DNA of 64,000 nt from Embleya hyalina (GCF_003967355.1 NZ_BIFH01000013.1:948960-1012959); one strand, 5' to 3'; positions 42,504-52,403 are shown, counted from the stretch's first letter. The notes: generated from the letters alone by a model not told the origin. Translations and numbers: made by a program.

Positions 42504-43120
42504 GGACGGATCGGCGTGCCGTGCTCTGCGGTTCCCACCGCGAGGACCACGTCGTCGAGCTGCGCGGAGGTCGGTCGCGCCGGAACTTCCACGATCGACA
42601 ACTCGTACGGCGACCACGTGCCGTCCAGGAGACGGGGCAGATCGTCGCGGCGCAGCACCGGAAGTTCCTCGCCGAGCCCCGGGGTGCCCGCGGCCCACGA
42701 CCCGACCCTGTGCACGGCGCACTCGACCTTCTGCTCGGCGGCGATCCGCGACGGCCGCCACAGCGAGAAGTCCGCGTCCGGGAAACTCGTCGTCTCGAGA
42801 CCGAGAACGACCACGGTCTCGCCCGCCGACCGCGCCGGCAGATCCACCAACTCGCCCGCTTCGGCCGCCGTCGCGTGAACCATCCACGAACCGTCGCCCT
42901 CACGAACGCCGAACGTCAGCGGGAACACGCCCCGGTTCGGCCCCGTACCGTCGATACCGACGGTTGTGTCGCCGCCAACCTCGACCATCGCCGCACCTTC
43001 GAGAGTCGTACACCGTTCCCACCCGCCGGCGACGATGATCCACCACCGGCCGACACACCGCACCCGCAGGGCTGCCGACGCGACCTCGCGCCCGACGAGG
43101 ACCGCCGCGACGGCGGGCAC
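42473..43120 (-). CDS. Hypothetical protein
   Basis: A 215-residue protein of unknown function following the Scr1-type regulator by 21 bases on the same strand. It includes WWIIVAGGWERCTTLEGAAM and VEVGGDTTVGIDGTGPNRGV then FPLTFGVREGDGSWMVHATA, suggesting a beta-rich fold. The coding frame looks real from 43120, but an ATG at 42988 with GAAGGTG upstream is an alternative start. The last ten residues (PCPPGCWVDC) look like out-of-frame translation, and protein-like sequence continues in the frame of 42195-42503, so a frameshift near 42500 is possible. Confidence 0.55.
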   Translation of the reverse strand: MPAVAAVLVGREVASAALRVRCVGRWWIIVAGGWERCTTLEGAAMVEVGGDTTVGIDGTGPNRGVFPLTFGVREGDGSWMVHATAAEAGELVDLPARSAGETVVVLGLETTSFPDADFSLWRPSRIAAEQKVECAVHRVGSWAAGTPGLGEELPVLRRDDLPRLLDGTWSPYELSIVEVPARPTSAQLDDVVLAVGTAEHGTPIRPCPPGCWVDC

Positions 43121-43141
43121 ATCGTCGTCGTCCCGGAGATG

Positions 43142-44068
43142 TCAGGCCGCACGGGCACGGTAGTGGTCGTGGGCGGCGACGATCATCTCCTTGCTCCGGG
43201 TTCGGGACTCCGCCGCGAGGTAGAGCCGTTCGAGCAGCGCGCGGTAGCGTTCGACGTCGCGGGCGCGGCTGATGTAGGTGGCGGCCTCCACGTGTTCGAG
43301 GTAGACCATCTCCTGCGGGCCGCCGTGCGGAAACCGCAGCAGCGTCATCGACGACGGCGGCGTCAGATCCGTGGCGCTGGCGAACCGTACGATCCGCACC
43401 TGCACCCGCCGGCGTTCGATCGCCTCGAGCAGGAACCGCATCTGATCGGCCATCACCGCCGCCCCACCCACCGGCCGCTCCAGCACACTCTCGTCCAACA
43501 ACGCGATCAGCATCTCGGTGCGCTGCCCGTTGCCCAGGACCTCCTGCCGCCCCCGGCGCAGCGCGACGCGTTGGTCGATCTCGTGGGGTTCGGCGTCGGG
43601 CAGGCCGCCGGCGATGACGGCGCGGGCGTAGGCGGGGGTCTGGAGGAGGCCGGGGACGACGTGGACCTCCCAGGTGCTGATCCGTGTCGCGGATTCCTCC
43701 AGGCTGATCAGGCGGCGCAGCCAGCCGGGGGTGACGTCGGCGTAGCGGTGCCACCAGGGTTTCTCGTCGGTCTTGCGCAGCAGGTCGTCGACGGTGGCCA
43801 GCGTGGCCGGTTCGCGTACGCCGTACGCGCGCAACAGGTCCATCACGTCGTGGTGTTTGGGCGGGCTCTCGCCACGCTCCAGGCGGGAGATCTTCGACCG
43901 GGATCCGCGTACCACCTGCGCCGCGGCCTGGAGCCCCACGCCCCGCTCCGTGCGCAGGTCCCGCAGCATCGACCCGAGGACCTTCATCGCGGCCGACGGC
44001 CGATCGGGCACCGGATGCGGCCCGTCCCCGAAGGGCACGGACTCGACAGCGTCGGGGGACAACGTCAC
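43142..44068 (-). CDS. Scr1-type XRE regulator (HTH_31 + DUF5753)
   Basis: A 308-residue regulator of the large actinobacterial family related to WhiJ and AbaA-type proteins. An N-terminal helix-turn-helix is at residues 30-85 (LGSMLRDLRTERGVGLQAAA then QVVRGSRSKISRLERGESPP). The DUF5753 domain fills the rest (ISTWEVHVVPGLLQTPAYARA, VALRRGRQEVL, VRIVRFASATDLTPPSSMTLL). GGAG lies 8 bases before the GTG at 44068; the longer frame to 44128 is less likely. The DUF397 gene directly upstream on the same strand is the standard partner. Such pairs influence development or antibiotic production. Confidence 0.88.
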   Translation of the reverse strand: MTLSPDAVESVPFGDGPHPVPDRPSAAMKVLGSMLRDLRTERGVGLQAAAQVVRGSRSKISRLERGESPPKHHDVMDLLRAYGVREPATLATVDDLLRKTDEKPWWHRYADVTPGWLRRLISLEESATRISTWEVHVVPGLLQTPAYARAVIAGGLPDAEPHEIDQRVALRRGRQEVLGNGQRTEMLIALLDESVLERPVGGAAVMADQMRFLLEAIERRRVQVRIVRFASATDLTPPSSMTLLRFPHGGPQEMVYLEHVEAATYISRARDVERYRALLERLYLAAESRTRSKEMIVAAHDHYRARAA

Positions 44069-44177
44069 GCGGCGACTCCACAGGAAATGAGGAAAGAACG
44101 GGGATGCGCGCCAGTATTCCCCCCGCACGCACCCCCGTCCGCCCGATCACACCATCACACCGCATTCTTTACGTGAA

Positions 44178-44429
44178 CTATTCGATCAGGGCGTCGAATT
44201 CCCCGCCCTTGGCGCCCGCCACGAACATCGCGATCTCCGTTTTCGTGTACACCAGCGCCGGCCCGTGCGGGTCCCGCGAATTGCGCACCGCGACCGCACC
44301 CTCCGACGTCACGCCCAGCTCCACGCACTGCCCCGTGGCCGAACTCGCCGCGCTCCGAACCCACTTGGACACGCCCAGACTCCCCGCCGGCGCACCGTTC
44401 CCGCATTCCCGCACGTCCACCACCACCAT
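44178..44429 (-). CDS. DUF397-domain small protein
   Basis: An 83-residue partner of Scr1-type regulators. The DUF397 pattern is LGVSKWVRSAASSATGQCVE then LGVTSEGAVAVRNSRDPHGP and FVAGAKGGEFDAL. The first 20 residues (MVVVDVRECGNGAPAG) are less typical. GGGAG lies 7-8 bases before ATG 44429. It is transcribed together with the regulator gene 109 bases downstream, and its upstream region holds the operator-like elements at 44491-44560. DUF397 proteins may antagonise or partner the XRE protein; enzymatic activity is not expected. Confidence 0.87.
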   Translation of the reverse strand: MVVVDVRECGNGAPAGSLGVSKWVRSAASSATGQCVELGVTSEGAVAVRNSRDPHGPALVYTKTEIAMFVAGAKGGEFDALIE

Positions 44430-44909
44430 CGCTCTCCCGCCCGATCCGCACGCCCGAGGCAGCCGCGCGGCCGCCCGTGCAAAGCCATTTGCATTTGCGC
44501 GAGCCGATTTCCTCATGCTAGACGGCCGGCCGGGACAGCGAAGTCCCTCGAACGAGTGACGGATTCGAGCCGACCCCACCACCTCCCTCGCGATACGCCG
44601 TCCGAGGAAAGCCGCACGACGGCGGATGATCGGTTCCACGATCCCGCCCGGGGATCCCCTCCCCGACAACTCGGGCTGCGTGACGCACGGTTCCATGCCG
44701 CAGCGCCGAACCGGCGACCCCGCCCCATCGGCGTGAGTGGTCCGCCACCCGCGCGACATCCCAGAACCGCTTTGGACGGGGCCGGTCCACTCATCACGGA
44801 TCAACAGGAGCCTGTGGCCCACCTTGTTGTGCGCACCGGCGGGGCGGCCCGGCCGCCAGAGCCTCAATACCCCGTGGTCGTTCCGCCCGCCCACGGTGAC
44901 AATAATCCG
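44430..44909. promoter_or_regulatory. 480-base control region of the DUF397 gene
   Basis: No gene is found here. GCATTTGCGCG (44491-44501, preceded by CCATTT) and the near-palindrome TCCCTCGAACGAGTGAC (44544-44560) lie 60-130 bases upstream of the DUF397 start and recur as one block at 38730-38758. The remaining part to 44909 precedes the receiver-domain gene and shows no recognised element. Confidence 0.5.
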
Positions 44910-45248
44910 ATGAAGGAAGCCTCCACCGCGCCGACGCCGGTCGTCCTCGGCATCGACGACCTCCGACCGCTCCCCATGGCCACGCGGATTGCCCGCACCA
45001 GCCGCGAAGGCATCCAGCTCCTGGAAGAGCACCGCGACACCTTCATCGACGAGCTGTGGCTCGACCATGATCTCGGCGGGGACGACACCATCATGCCGGT
45101 GGTGACCCTCATGGAAGAAGCCGCCTTCGACGGACGCCCCTTTCGGATCGGAGCGATCTTCGTCCACAGCGCCAACCCCACCGGCGCCGAAACCGTCGTC
45201 CGCTCACTCACCCGCTGGAACTACCGTGTCCGGCGGGCGACGGCTTAG
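44910..45248 (+). CDS. Cyclic-phosphate-processing receiver-domain protein
   Basis: A 112-residue stand-alone domain resembling a response-regulator receiver but of the cyclic-phosphate-processing type. Visible are PVVLGIDDLRPLP (acidic pair), DELWLDHDLGGDDTIMPVVT with DHD where the phospho-acceptor sits, and IGAIFVHSANPTGAETVVRS with His-Ser in place of the usual Thr. These features are known from proteins linked to RNA end processing. ATG 44910 has no clear ribosome binding site; in-frame GTG starts upstream are possible. It stands alone, next to the Scr1/DUF397 locus. Confidence 0.7.
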   Translation: MKEASTAPTPVVLGIDDLRPLPMATRIARTSREGIQLLEEHRDTFIDELWLDHDLGGDDTIMPVVTLMEEAAFDGRPFRIGAIFVHSANPTGAETVVRSLTRWNYRVRRATA

Positions 45249-45502
45249 GAGGTCCGGCCGCCGGCCGACACACGGCGGGAACCCGGTTCGTCCCCAGTCT
45301 CCGGTGCCGGATCGGAATGCTCGTCTGCGCATTGCCGATGGCATCGGAAGGCTACTGCGCGAGGGGGCTGCTTGGCTGATCCAATCCCTCCACACGACGC
45401 GGAACGGGCCTTTCGACGTGGGTCGTTCGCCTTCCGTCGGGTTCTGCTTCGCGTTTGCCGACTGCCGGTCCGGTGCCGTCCGGACCGGCGGTCGGGGTGA
45501 TG

Positions 45503-46108
45503 TCAGGCGGGGACGCCGAGCGGTGGGTGCTCGAGCACGCGGGGCTTGTACTCGACCAGTTGGATGCGTCCGTCGAAGGTGCGGTGTTCGATCATCTCGA
45601 GGGCCACGTCCGGGTAGCCGTCGTAGATGCGTTCCTCGCCCGTGGCACCGGTGATCACCGGGAACATCACGACCCGGAAGCGGTCGACGAGTCCGGCTCG
45701 CAGCAGGGACCGGGACAGGTCGAGGCTGCCGATCGTGCTGAGGAGTCCCGAGCCGCTCGACTTCATGGCGCGGACCGTCTCGACGGCGTCGTCGCGGACG
45801 AGCGTGGAGTTGGCCCACGTCAGCGGGTCCTCGAGCGAGGAGGAGAACACCACCTTGGACGCTTGCGTGAGCTCGTCGACGGACGCCTCTTCCTCGGGCC
45901 TGAATTCGTCCTGGCCGCTCGGGATCTCACCTGCGGCGAAGCCCGACATCAGGCGGTAGGTGTTCGCTCCCATCAGGTAGGTGGCCCCGGGCTGCTCGCC
46001 GAGCCACGCGAGGTATTCCGGGCCCTCGAGGCCCCAGAACCCGGGCCATCCCTCTCCCGATGCATAGCCGTCGAGGGACGTGATGAAGTCGACCAGAAGC
46101 TCCGACAC
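45503..46108 (-). CDS. RibD C-terminal-type (DHFR-like) reductase
   Basis: A 201-residue dihydrofolate-reductase-fold protein of the YwjB/RibD_C group common in actinomycetes. It begins VSELLVDFITSLDGYASGEG, has YLMGANTYRLMSG near residue 45, KVVFSSSLEDPLTWANSTLV near 85 and GSLDLSRSLLRAGLVDRFRV near 125 (cofactor contact). FPVITGATGEERIYDG is near 150. AAAGGA lies 6 bases before the GTG start. It should use NADPH; the substrate is unknown. It is a single-gene unit. Confidence 0.85.
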   Translation of the reverse strand: MSELLVDFITSLDGYASGEGWPGFWGLEGPEYLAWLGEQPGATYLMGANTYRLMSGFAAGEIPSGQDEFRPEEEASVDELTQASKVVFSSSLEDPLTWANSTLVRDDAVETVRAMKSSGSGLLSTIGSLDLSRSLLRAGLVDRFRVVMFPVITGATGEERIYDGYPDVALEMIEHRTFDGRIQLVEYKPRVLEHPPLGVPA

Positions 46109-46638
46109 GGCGGTGTCCTTTCGTGGGGTGTCACGAGCTTGGACCGGTCGGGAGCCACAAACTCATCGGCCGCGCCGTGGAGCAACGAGAAAACCCATGA
46201 CGCCGCAGCCGATCAGACCGGCGGAGCCGGTCAGGTCGATCAACCGCTCGTCCGGGCGCCGTTCGCGTCCGGCGCGAGCCGTCGTTCGATGCGCACGCCG
46301 TTCCGGATGGTGCCCGGTGGTGCGGTGAGGTGTCCGTGGTGGCCTGTCCGGCGTCCGGGGATCGCCGAGCCGTTGTCCCAGGTGGCGTCGGGGTGGTTTC
46401 GGATCGTGCCGAGACTGGTGGGGGCCTCACATGGACGAACGGCCGGGCAGGGGTTCGGCCGGCCGGCGTTGCGCCTTTGTGGGCTGCGGTTTCCTGACCC
46501 GTGTGGCGGGTGGATCGTTTCCGGGGTGTCGCCCGTTCGGGTGGGAGTGCGCTTGGGGTGGTGCTCGGGTGGAACGACGCGGAGGGCGGTGTATTCGTAG
46601 GCCGGTGAGGCCGATTGCGGTCGGAGCGAGGAGCGGTG
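46109..46638. other. 530-base gap without a recognisable gene
   Basis: I find no convincing reading frame, RNA or repeat. The right end carries the leader of the serine hydrolase gene, with GAGGAG 5 bases before its ATG. Confidence 0.4.
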
Positions 46639-47826
46639 ATGGTACGGCTGCGACGTGGGTCGAGGACCGTTCGGGCGGCCGTGACGGCGATCGCGACGGT
46701 TGCGGTCGCCACGGGTTCGAGTCCGCACGGGGGTGGTTCCGGCGCGGGCGGTGGGGTCGGTTCGCGGAGCACTCTGCAGCGCGACGTCGACCGGGTGCGC
46801 GACGCGGGGGCGATCGGGGTGCTGGCCGAGGTTCGCGATGTCGACGGGCGCCGGGTATCGGCGCGTTCCGGCGTCGCGGAACTGGGGACGTCGCGGCCGA
46901 TCCCGACCGACGCGCACGTGCGGATCGGCAGCGCGACCAAGGCGTTCGTCGCCGTGGTCGTACTGCAACTGGTGGGCGAAGGAAGGCTGCGTCTCGACGA
47001 CACCGTGGAGCGATGGCTGCCCGGCGTCGTGGCGGGCAACGGCAACGACGGCAGCCGGATCACCGTTCGCCAACTGCTCCAGCACACCAGCGGACTCCCA
47101 CAGGTGTTCGACCTGCCGGGCGGCGAGAGCGCGGCGGACTTTCGACGGTACCGTCTCGACTCGCACTCGCCCGAGTACATCGTCCGACTCGCGATGGCCC
47201 ACCCACCGGTGGCCGAACCGGGCACCACCTGGGTCTACTCCAACACGAACTATGTCCTCGCCGGAATGCTCGTCCGCGCCGTCACCGGAAAGACATGGGA
47301 CCACGAGACGATGCGGCGCATCACCGTGCCGCTCGGGCTCGACGACACCATGGTCCCGCGCGAGAACCCCCTCCTCCCACACCCGCACTCCCACACCTAC
47401 CGGCAGTTCGCTCCCGGCGAGCCCTGGACCGACACCACGATCGTCAACATGGAGGACTCGGGCGCCGAAGGCTCGATCGTGAGCACGACACGCGACCTCG
47501 GCGAGTTCCTGCGGGCCCTGGTCACCGGGGGACTGCTCGCTCCGGCGGAACTCGCGGAGATGCAACGCACGGTACCGGTACCGGAGTTCGCCGAATTCGG
47601 GATGCGCTACGGGCTCGGCCTGATGTGGTTCGACCTCGGCTGCGGCGGCGGATACTGGACCCACTGGGGTGACACTCTCGGAGCGAGCACCCGCGGCGGG
47701 ATCACCGCCGACGGACGCCGGAGCGTCGTGGTCTCGGTGAGCGGCAACGGCGACCACCTCGGCCTTCCGCTGGAACGCCTGGCCCTGCACCCGCTCGTCG
47801 ACAACGCGCTGTGCCGGGGACGCTGA
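46639..47826 (+). CDS. Secreted serine hydrolase, class C beta-lactamase/DD-peptidase family (copy 1)
   Basis: A 395-residue exported protein. The N-terminus VRLRRGSRTVRAAVTAIATVA is a signal peptide followed by a Gly/Ser-rich stretch. The active-site motifs are SATKAFV (SxxK) near residue 95, YSNTNY (YxN) near 195 and HWGDT in the third-motif position near 335 (usually KTG or HxG). Such proteins include D-alanyl-D-alanine carboxypeptidases, esterases and beta-lactamases. ATG 46639 has GAGGAG upstream. It is a tandem paralogue of the next gene, 4 bases downstream, and shares LLQHTSGL and YGLGLMWF segments. Confidence 0.85.
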   Translation: MVRLRRGSRTVRAAVTAIATVAVATGSSPHGGGSGAGGGVGSRSTLQRDVDRVRDAGAIGVLAEVRDVDGRRVSARSGVAELGTSRPIPTDAHVRIGSATKAFVAVVVLQLVGEGRLRLDDTVERWLPGVVAGNGNDGSRITVRQLLQHTSGLPQVFDLPGGESAADFRRYRLDSHSPEYIVRLAMAHPPVAEPGTTWVYSNTNYVLAGMLVRAVTGKTWDHETMRRITVPLGLDDTMVPRENPLLPHPHSHTYRQFAPGEPWTDTTIVNMEDSGAEGSIVSTTRDLGEFLRALVTGGLLAPAELAEMQRTVPVPEFAEFGMRYGLGLMWFDLGCGGGYWTHWGDTLGASTRGGITADGRRSVVVSVSGNGDHLGLPLERLALHPLVDNALCRGR

Positions 47827-47830
47827 CCCG

Positions 47831-49066
47831 ATGCCCCGTCCCTCGCGCCGCCTGTACCCGTCCGGGCTTCTCGCCACCGCAGTCGCCGCCCTCGCCCTCG
47901 TCACCGCCGTCCTCGTGACGACCGCGGCCGGCACCGCGTCCCCGTACGACGCGGCGCGGGCGCGGGCGACCGTCGGGGCGGAGCACGAGACGCTGCAACG
48001 TGACACCGACGCCGTCCTGGCCGCCGGCACCGTCGGCGTCCTCGCCCGCGCCCGAAGCGCCGCCGGCACCACCACCGCGCACGCCGGCACGGCACGGCTC
48101 GACCGCAGCCTGCCGATTCCCCACGGGTCGCGGTGGCGTATCGGCAGCACCACCAAGACCTTCGTCGCCACGGTCGTCCTGCAACTCGTCGGAGAGGGCC
48201 GGCTCCACCTCGACGACACCGTGGAACACCTGCTGCCCGGCGTCGTCACCGGAAACGGCAACGACGGCGGCCGCATCACCGTCCGCCATCTCCTCCAGCA
48301 CACCAGCGGATTGTTCGACCACTACGGGGACGCCGACGCATGGCCCCAGTTCACCGACGCGGCCGCCTGGCGCGCCCACCGCTTCCGGACCTACACCGCG
48401 GCCGAGATGGTCTCCGTCGCACTGCGCCACCCGCCCGACTTCGCGCCCGGCGGAGGCTGGGGATACTCGAACACCAACTACGAACTCCTGGCCATGATCA
48501 TCCACCGGACGACCGGGCGCACCTGGCAGACCGAGGTCACCACCCGGATCATCCGACGCCTCGACCTGCGCGACACCACCGCACCGACCACGAATCCCTC
48601 GATCCCCCGTCCCCACCCGCACGCCTACCGGGCGTTCCCCGACGAGCCCGCCCCCGTGGACGTCACCTTCTTCGACCCCAGCAACAGCGACAGCGCGGGC
48701 GCGATGATCGCCTCCGCGCACGACCTCGACCACTTCCTCACCGCCCTGCTCACCGGTCGGCTCCTGGCGCCGCCCCAACTGGCCGAAATGACACGCACCG
48801 TCCCCACCGCCGGGGACGTCCAGGCCGGCTGGCCGGGCTCACGGTACGGACTGGGCCTGATGTGGTTCCCCACCTCCTGCGGCGGCTACTGGGGACACGC
48901 CGGCGACACCTTCGGCTTCGTCACCCGCACCGGCGTCACCGCCGACACCGCCCGCGGCTTCACGGTCATGACCACCACCACGGCCACCGAGCGCACCGAC
49001 GCCGCCATCACCACCCTGGCCGAGCACACCCTGTGCCCACACCGGACCCCACCACCCCGCCGGTGA
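47831..49066 (+). CDS. Secreted serine hydrolase, class C beta-lactamase/DD-peptidase family (copy 2)
   Basis: A 411-residue paralogue of the preceding gene, with a signal peptide (LLATAVAALALVTAVLVTTAAG). Motifs are STTKTFV near residue 108, YSNTNYEL near 215 and GHAGDTFG near 355, the last closer to the usual HxG than copy 1. Both copies carry ETLQRD/STLQRD then LAxAGTVGVLA near residue 55, showing common origin by tandem duplication. The 4-base gap indicates one transcript. A periplasmic role on peptidoglycan peptides, esters or D-amino-acid compounds is likely; resistance to beta-lactams cannot be inferred. Confidence 0.85.
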   Translation: MPRPSRRLYPSGLLATAVAALALVTAVLVTTAAGTASPYDAARARATVGAEHETLQRDTDAVLAAGTVGVLARARSAAGTTTAHAGTARLDRSLPIPHGSRWRIGSTTKTFVATVVLQLVGEGRLHLDDTVEHLLPGVVTGNGNDGGRITVRHLLQHTSGLFDHYGDADAWPQFTDAAAWRAHRFRTYTAAEMVSVALRHPPDFAPGGGWGYSNTNYELLAMIIHRTTGRTWQTEVTTRIIRRLDLRDTTAPTTNPSIPRPHPHAYRAFPDEPAPVDVTFFDPSNSDSAGAMIASAHDLDHFLTALLTGRLLAPPQLAEMTRTVPTAGDVQAGWPGSRYGLGLMWFPTSCGGYWGHAGDTFGFVTRTGVTADTARGFTVMTTTTATERTDAAITTLAEHTLCPHRTPPPRR

Positions 49067-49168
49067 CCACCCGCCGACCCCACTGCTCGCGTTATCCCCG
49101 GCCGCACCAAACACGTCCCGGGCGGCCACGGATGCCAAGGGCATCGCCAACGCCGACCCGTTGCGGCG

Positions 49169-49420
49169 TCAGCCGAAGGGCGCGACCAGGCGTAGGACCG
49201 TGACGATCAGGACGCCGGAGCTGACTTCGTAACGCAGGACGGCTCCGGCGACGGAGACCTCGCGGCGGTCGCGGTTGCCCCGTACGGGTGCGGATCCGCA
49301 GCCGTACGGGTCGCGGCCGATGGAGCGGTCGATTCCGGAGCGGACCTCGCGCTGCCGCGCGGCGCTCAGCTTGGTCAACTCCGCCTCGGCTGTGCTCGCG
49401 TACTGCACGAGATAGGCCAT
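49169..49420 (-). CDS. RelE/ParE-superfamily toxin
   Basis: An 83-residue small basic protein. MAYLVQYASTAEAELTKLSA and ARQREVRSGIDRSIGRDPYG form the two N-terminal helices; RREVSVAGAVLRYEVSSGVL then IVTVLRLV forms the RelE-like sheet ending in the Arg/Tyr-containing strand. It begins 3 bases after the antitoxin stop. RelE toxins cleave ribosome-bound mRNA, while ParE members target gyrase, and sequence alone does not decide. A Cys in the centre (YGCGSAPV) is unusual. Confidence 0.75.
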   Translation of the reverse strand: MAYLVQYASTAEAELTKLSAARQREVRSGIDRSIGRDPYGCGSAPVRGNRDRREVSVAGAVLRYEVSSGVLIVTVLRLVAPFG

Positions 49421-49423
49421 CGT

Positions 49424-49702
49424 TCAATCCCCCAGATCGCGTGGCTTTCCCTCGTGGTCGAAGAACCCGAACCTCTCGCCCGCCCGGGCCCGCGCGGCGG
49501 CCTCGTCGTCCTCGGCGTCCGCCTCCGGCGGCAACGCCCACCCCAACAGGGCCCGCGCCTGGATCTGATCGAGCGGGATGGAGTACATCTCCTCGTCGAA
49601 CGCGGCACGTCGGTCCTCCGGCAGCGCGGCGCGGATCTTGCCGAGCGTGTTCGGCAGTTCGACGCGTTCTCCGCGGACCACGGTGGTGTACCCCTCGGCC
49701 AT
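49424..49702 (-). CDS. Antitoxin of the RelE-like system
   Basis: A 92-residue acidic protein preceding the toxin. It begins MAEGYTTVVRGERVELPNTL and continues with helical, acidic sequence (LPEDRRAAFDEEMY, EADAEDDEAAARARAGERFG). No classical PHD, MazE or ribbon-helix-helix pattern is recognised, so it may be one of the actinobacteria-specific antitoxins. GAGAGGG lies 5 bases before ATG 49702. Gene order (antitoxin first, near-contiguous) is standard. Confidence 0.65.
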   Translation of the reverse strand: MAEGYTTVVRGERVELPNTLGKIRAALPEDRRAAFDEEMYSIPLDQIQARALLGWALPPEADAEDDEAAARARAGERFGFFDHEGKPRDLGD

Positions 49703-49938
49703 CGACACCCTCTCGTTCCTCGCCACGACCCGACAACCCCAGCGTGACATCCCACCGGAGTTGATCGGTACCCGTGGCACGCGACGAGACCCGTTTGCGC
49801 GTCGCCGATCGAGGACGACCTTCGGGCACTTGCCGGTCACGTGGTGGGAATGCCCTGGCCGATGGGACGAGACGCACCACCACGTCGGTGCGGGTGCCTG
49901 CGGCGATTCGGCGTCCGTCGGGAGGCAGCGGCCGGCGG

Positions 49939-51327
<1,389 letters not shown>

Positions 51328-51568
51328 GCATGGAATATAGCCGGGCCGCCCGCGCCGGATCCCCGGCGCGGGTGTGGCCGGAGCGTCGAGGCGAAGGCTC
51401 CTACCCGGGTTCGCATTCTCCGCGGACCCGAGTGGTACCGGCCTCGCCCGGCTCGCAGACAGGTTCCACGAAGGGTCGGTTCCCCGCCATCGAGGTTCCC
51501 CGCCATGGCGGTTCCCCGGGCTCTCGCCGCCGACCTCGGCGATTTCCTCGCCGAGGCCCGCAGCCGCC

Positions 51569-52327
51569 TCACCGACCGATGCCGCCCCGCGCCGAGGAGC
51601 CGCCGGCCCGCCGTTCGGCCAGGCGTTCCGTGTGGGCGGAGCGTGCGGTCGGCCACGTCGGGGATACGGCCGTTTCCTGCGTCAGGCCGCCGAGGACGGC
51701 TCGCACGACGCGCTCCGCCTCCCGGTCGACGGCCTGTGGGCCGTCGAGGCTGACCAGCCCGTCGGCGAGCAGGGTGGCGAGTCCGTGTACGGCCGCCCAG
51801 ACGACGAATTCGGCCCCCGGGCGTGCCGAGACGCCCAGGCAGCCGGCGTCCACCAGCCGGTCGAGTTCCGCGTCGAGTACGTCGTGGGGGTGCGGTGAGA
51901 TCGAGGTGTCGGGGTCGGTGGCGCCGGCGCCGAAGGCCAGGCGGGCGACCGCCGGTTCCTCCAGAGCCCATCGAACGTAGCTGCGGCCGACGGCGACCAG
52001 GCGCTCCTGGGGGTCGGAATCCGGTTCGGCGTCCGGTTCGGAATCGGATTCCGAATCGGGTTCGGAACCTCGTTCGGGTTCGTGCCCGGCGGCGGCGCTC
52101 ATACGTTCCCCGAGCCGGGCGAGTACCCGCTCGGACAGTGCGCGGACCAGTGCGTCTCGTGAGGCGAAGTGGTGGTAGGCGGCGCTCGGGCTGACTCCCA
52201 CCCGGGCCGAGGCCTCCCGCAGTGACCAGCCCTCCACTCCGCGTTCGTGGACCAGTGTCTCCGCGGCGTCCAGCAGCGCGTCGCGCAGTTCTCCGTGGTG
52301 GTAGTTCCGGTGGTTCCCCTTGGCCAT
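51569..52327 (-). CDS. TetR-family repressor with an acidic repeat insertion
   Basis: A 252-residue repressor. The helix-turn-helix is LREASARVGVSPSAAYHHFA followed by SRDALVRALSERV (residues 36-70). A stretch at about 85-108 (EPERGSEPDSESDSEPDAEP then DSDP) interrupts the start of the ligand domain. It is encoded by a GGAATCCGGTTC/GGTTCGGCGTC-type DNA repeat and is not found in typical members. The C-terminal TetR_C (WHG-like) segment has VVWAAVHGLATLLADGL. It is divergent from, and probably represses, the MBL/CMD/mycothiol-enzyme operon through the dyad at 52338-52360. Confidence 0.85.
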   Translation of the reverse strand: MAKGNHRNYHHGELRDALLDAAETLVHERGVEGWSLREASARVGVSPSAAYHHFASRDALVRALSERVLARLGERMSAAAGHEPERGSEPDSESDSEPDAEPDSDPQERLVAVGRSYVRWALEEPAVARLAFGAGATDPDTSISPHPHDVLDAELDRLVDAGCLGVSARPGAEFVVWAAVHGLATLLADGLVSLDGPQAVDREAERVVRAVLGGLTQETAVSPTWPTARSAHTERLAERRAGGSSARGGIGR

Positions 52328-52337
52328 GCGTGAATCT

Positions 52338-52360
52338 TAACATCGCTCAGATTGGTGTTA
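52338..52360. promoter_or_regulatory. TetR operator dyad
   Basis: TAACATC-N9-GGTGTTA is a near-perfect inverted repeat in the 76-base gap between the TetR gene and the divergent MBL gene. A second AGATTGG word lies nearby at 52390-52396. Size and place suit a TetR operator for both genes. Confidence 0.6.
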
Positions 52361-52403
52361 TGGTCGACGTGCATCTGAACGCTGATTAGATTGGAGTCGG
52401 GCC

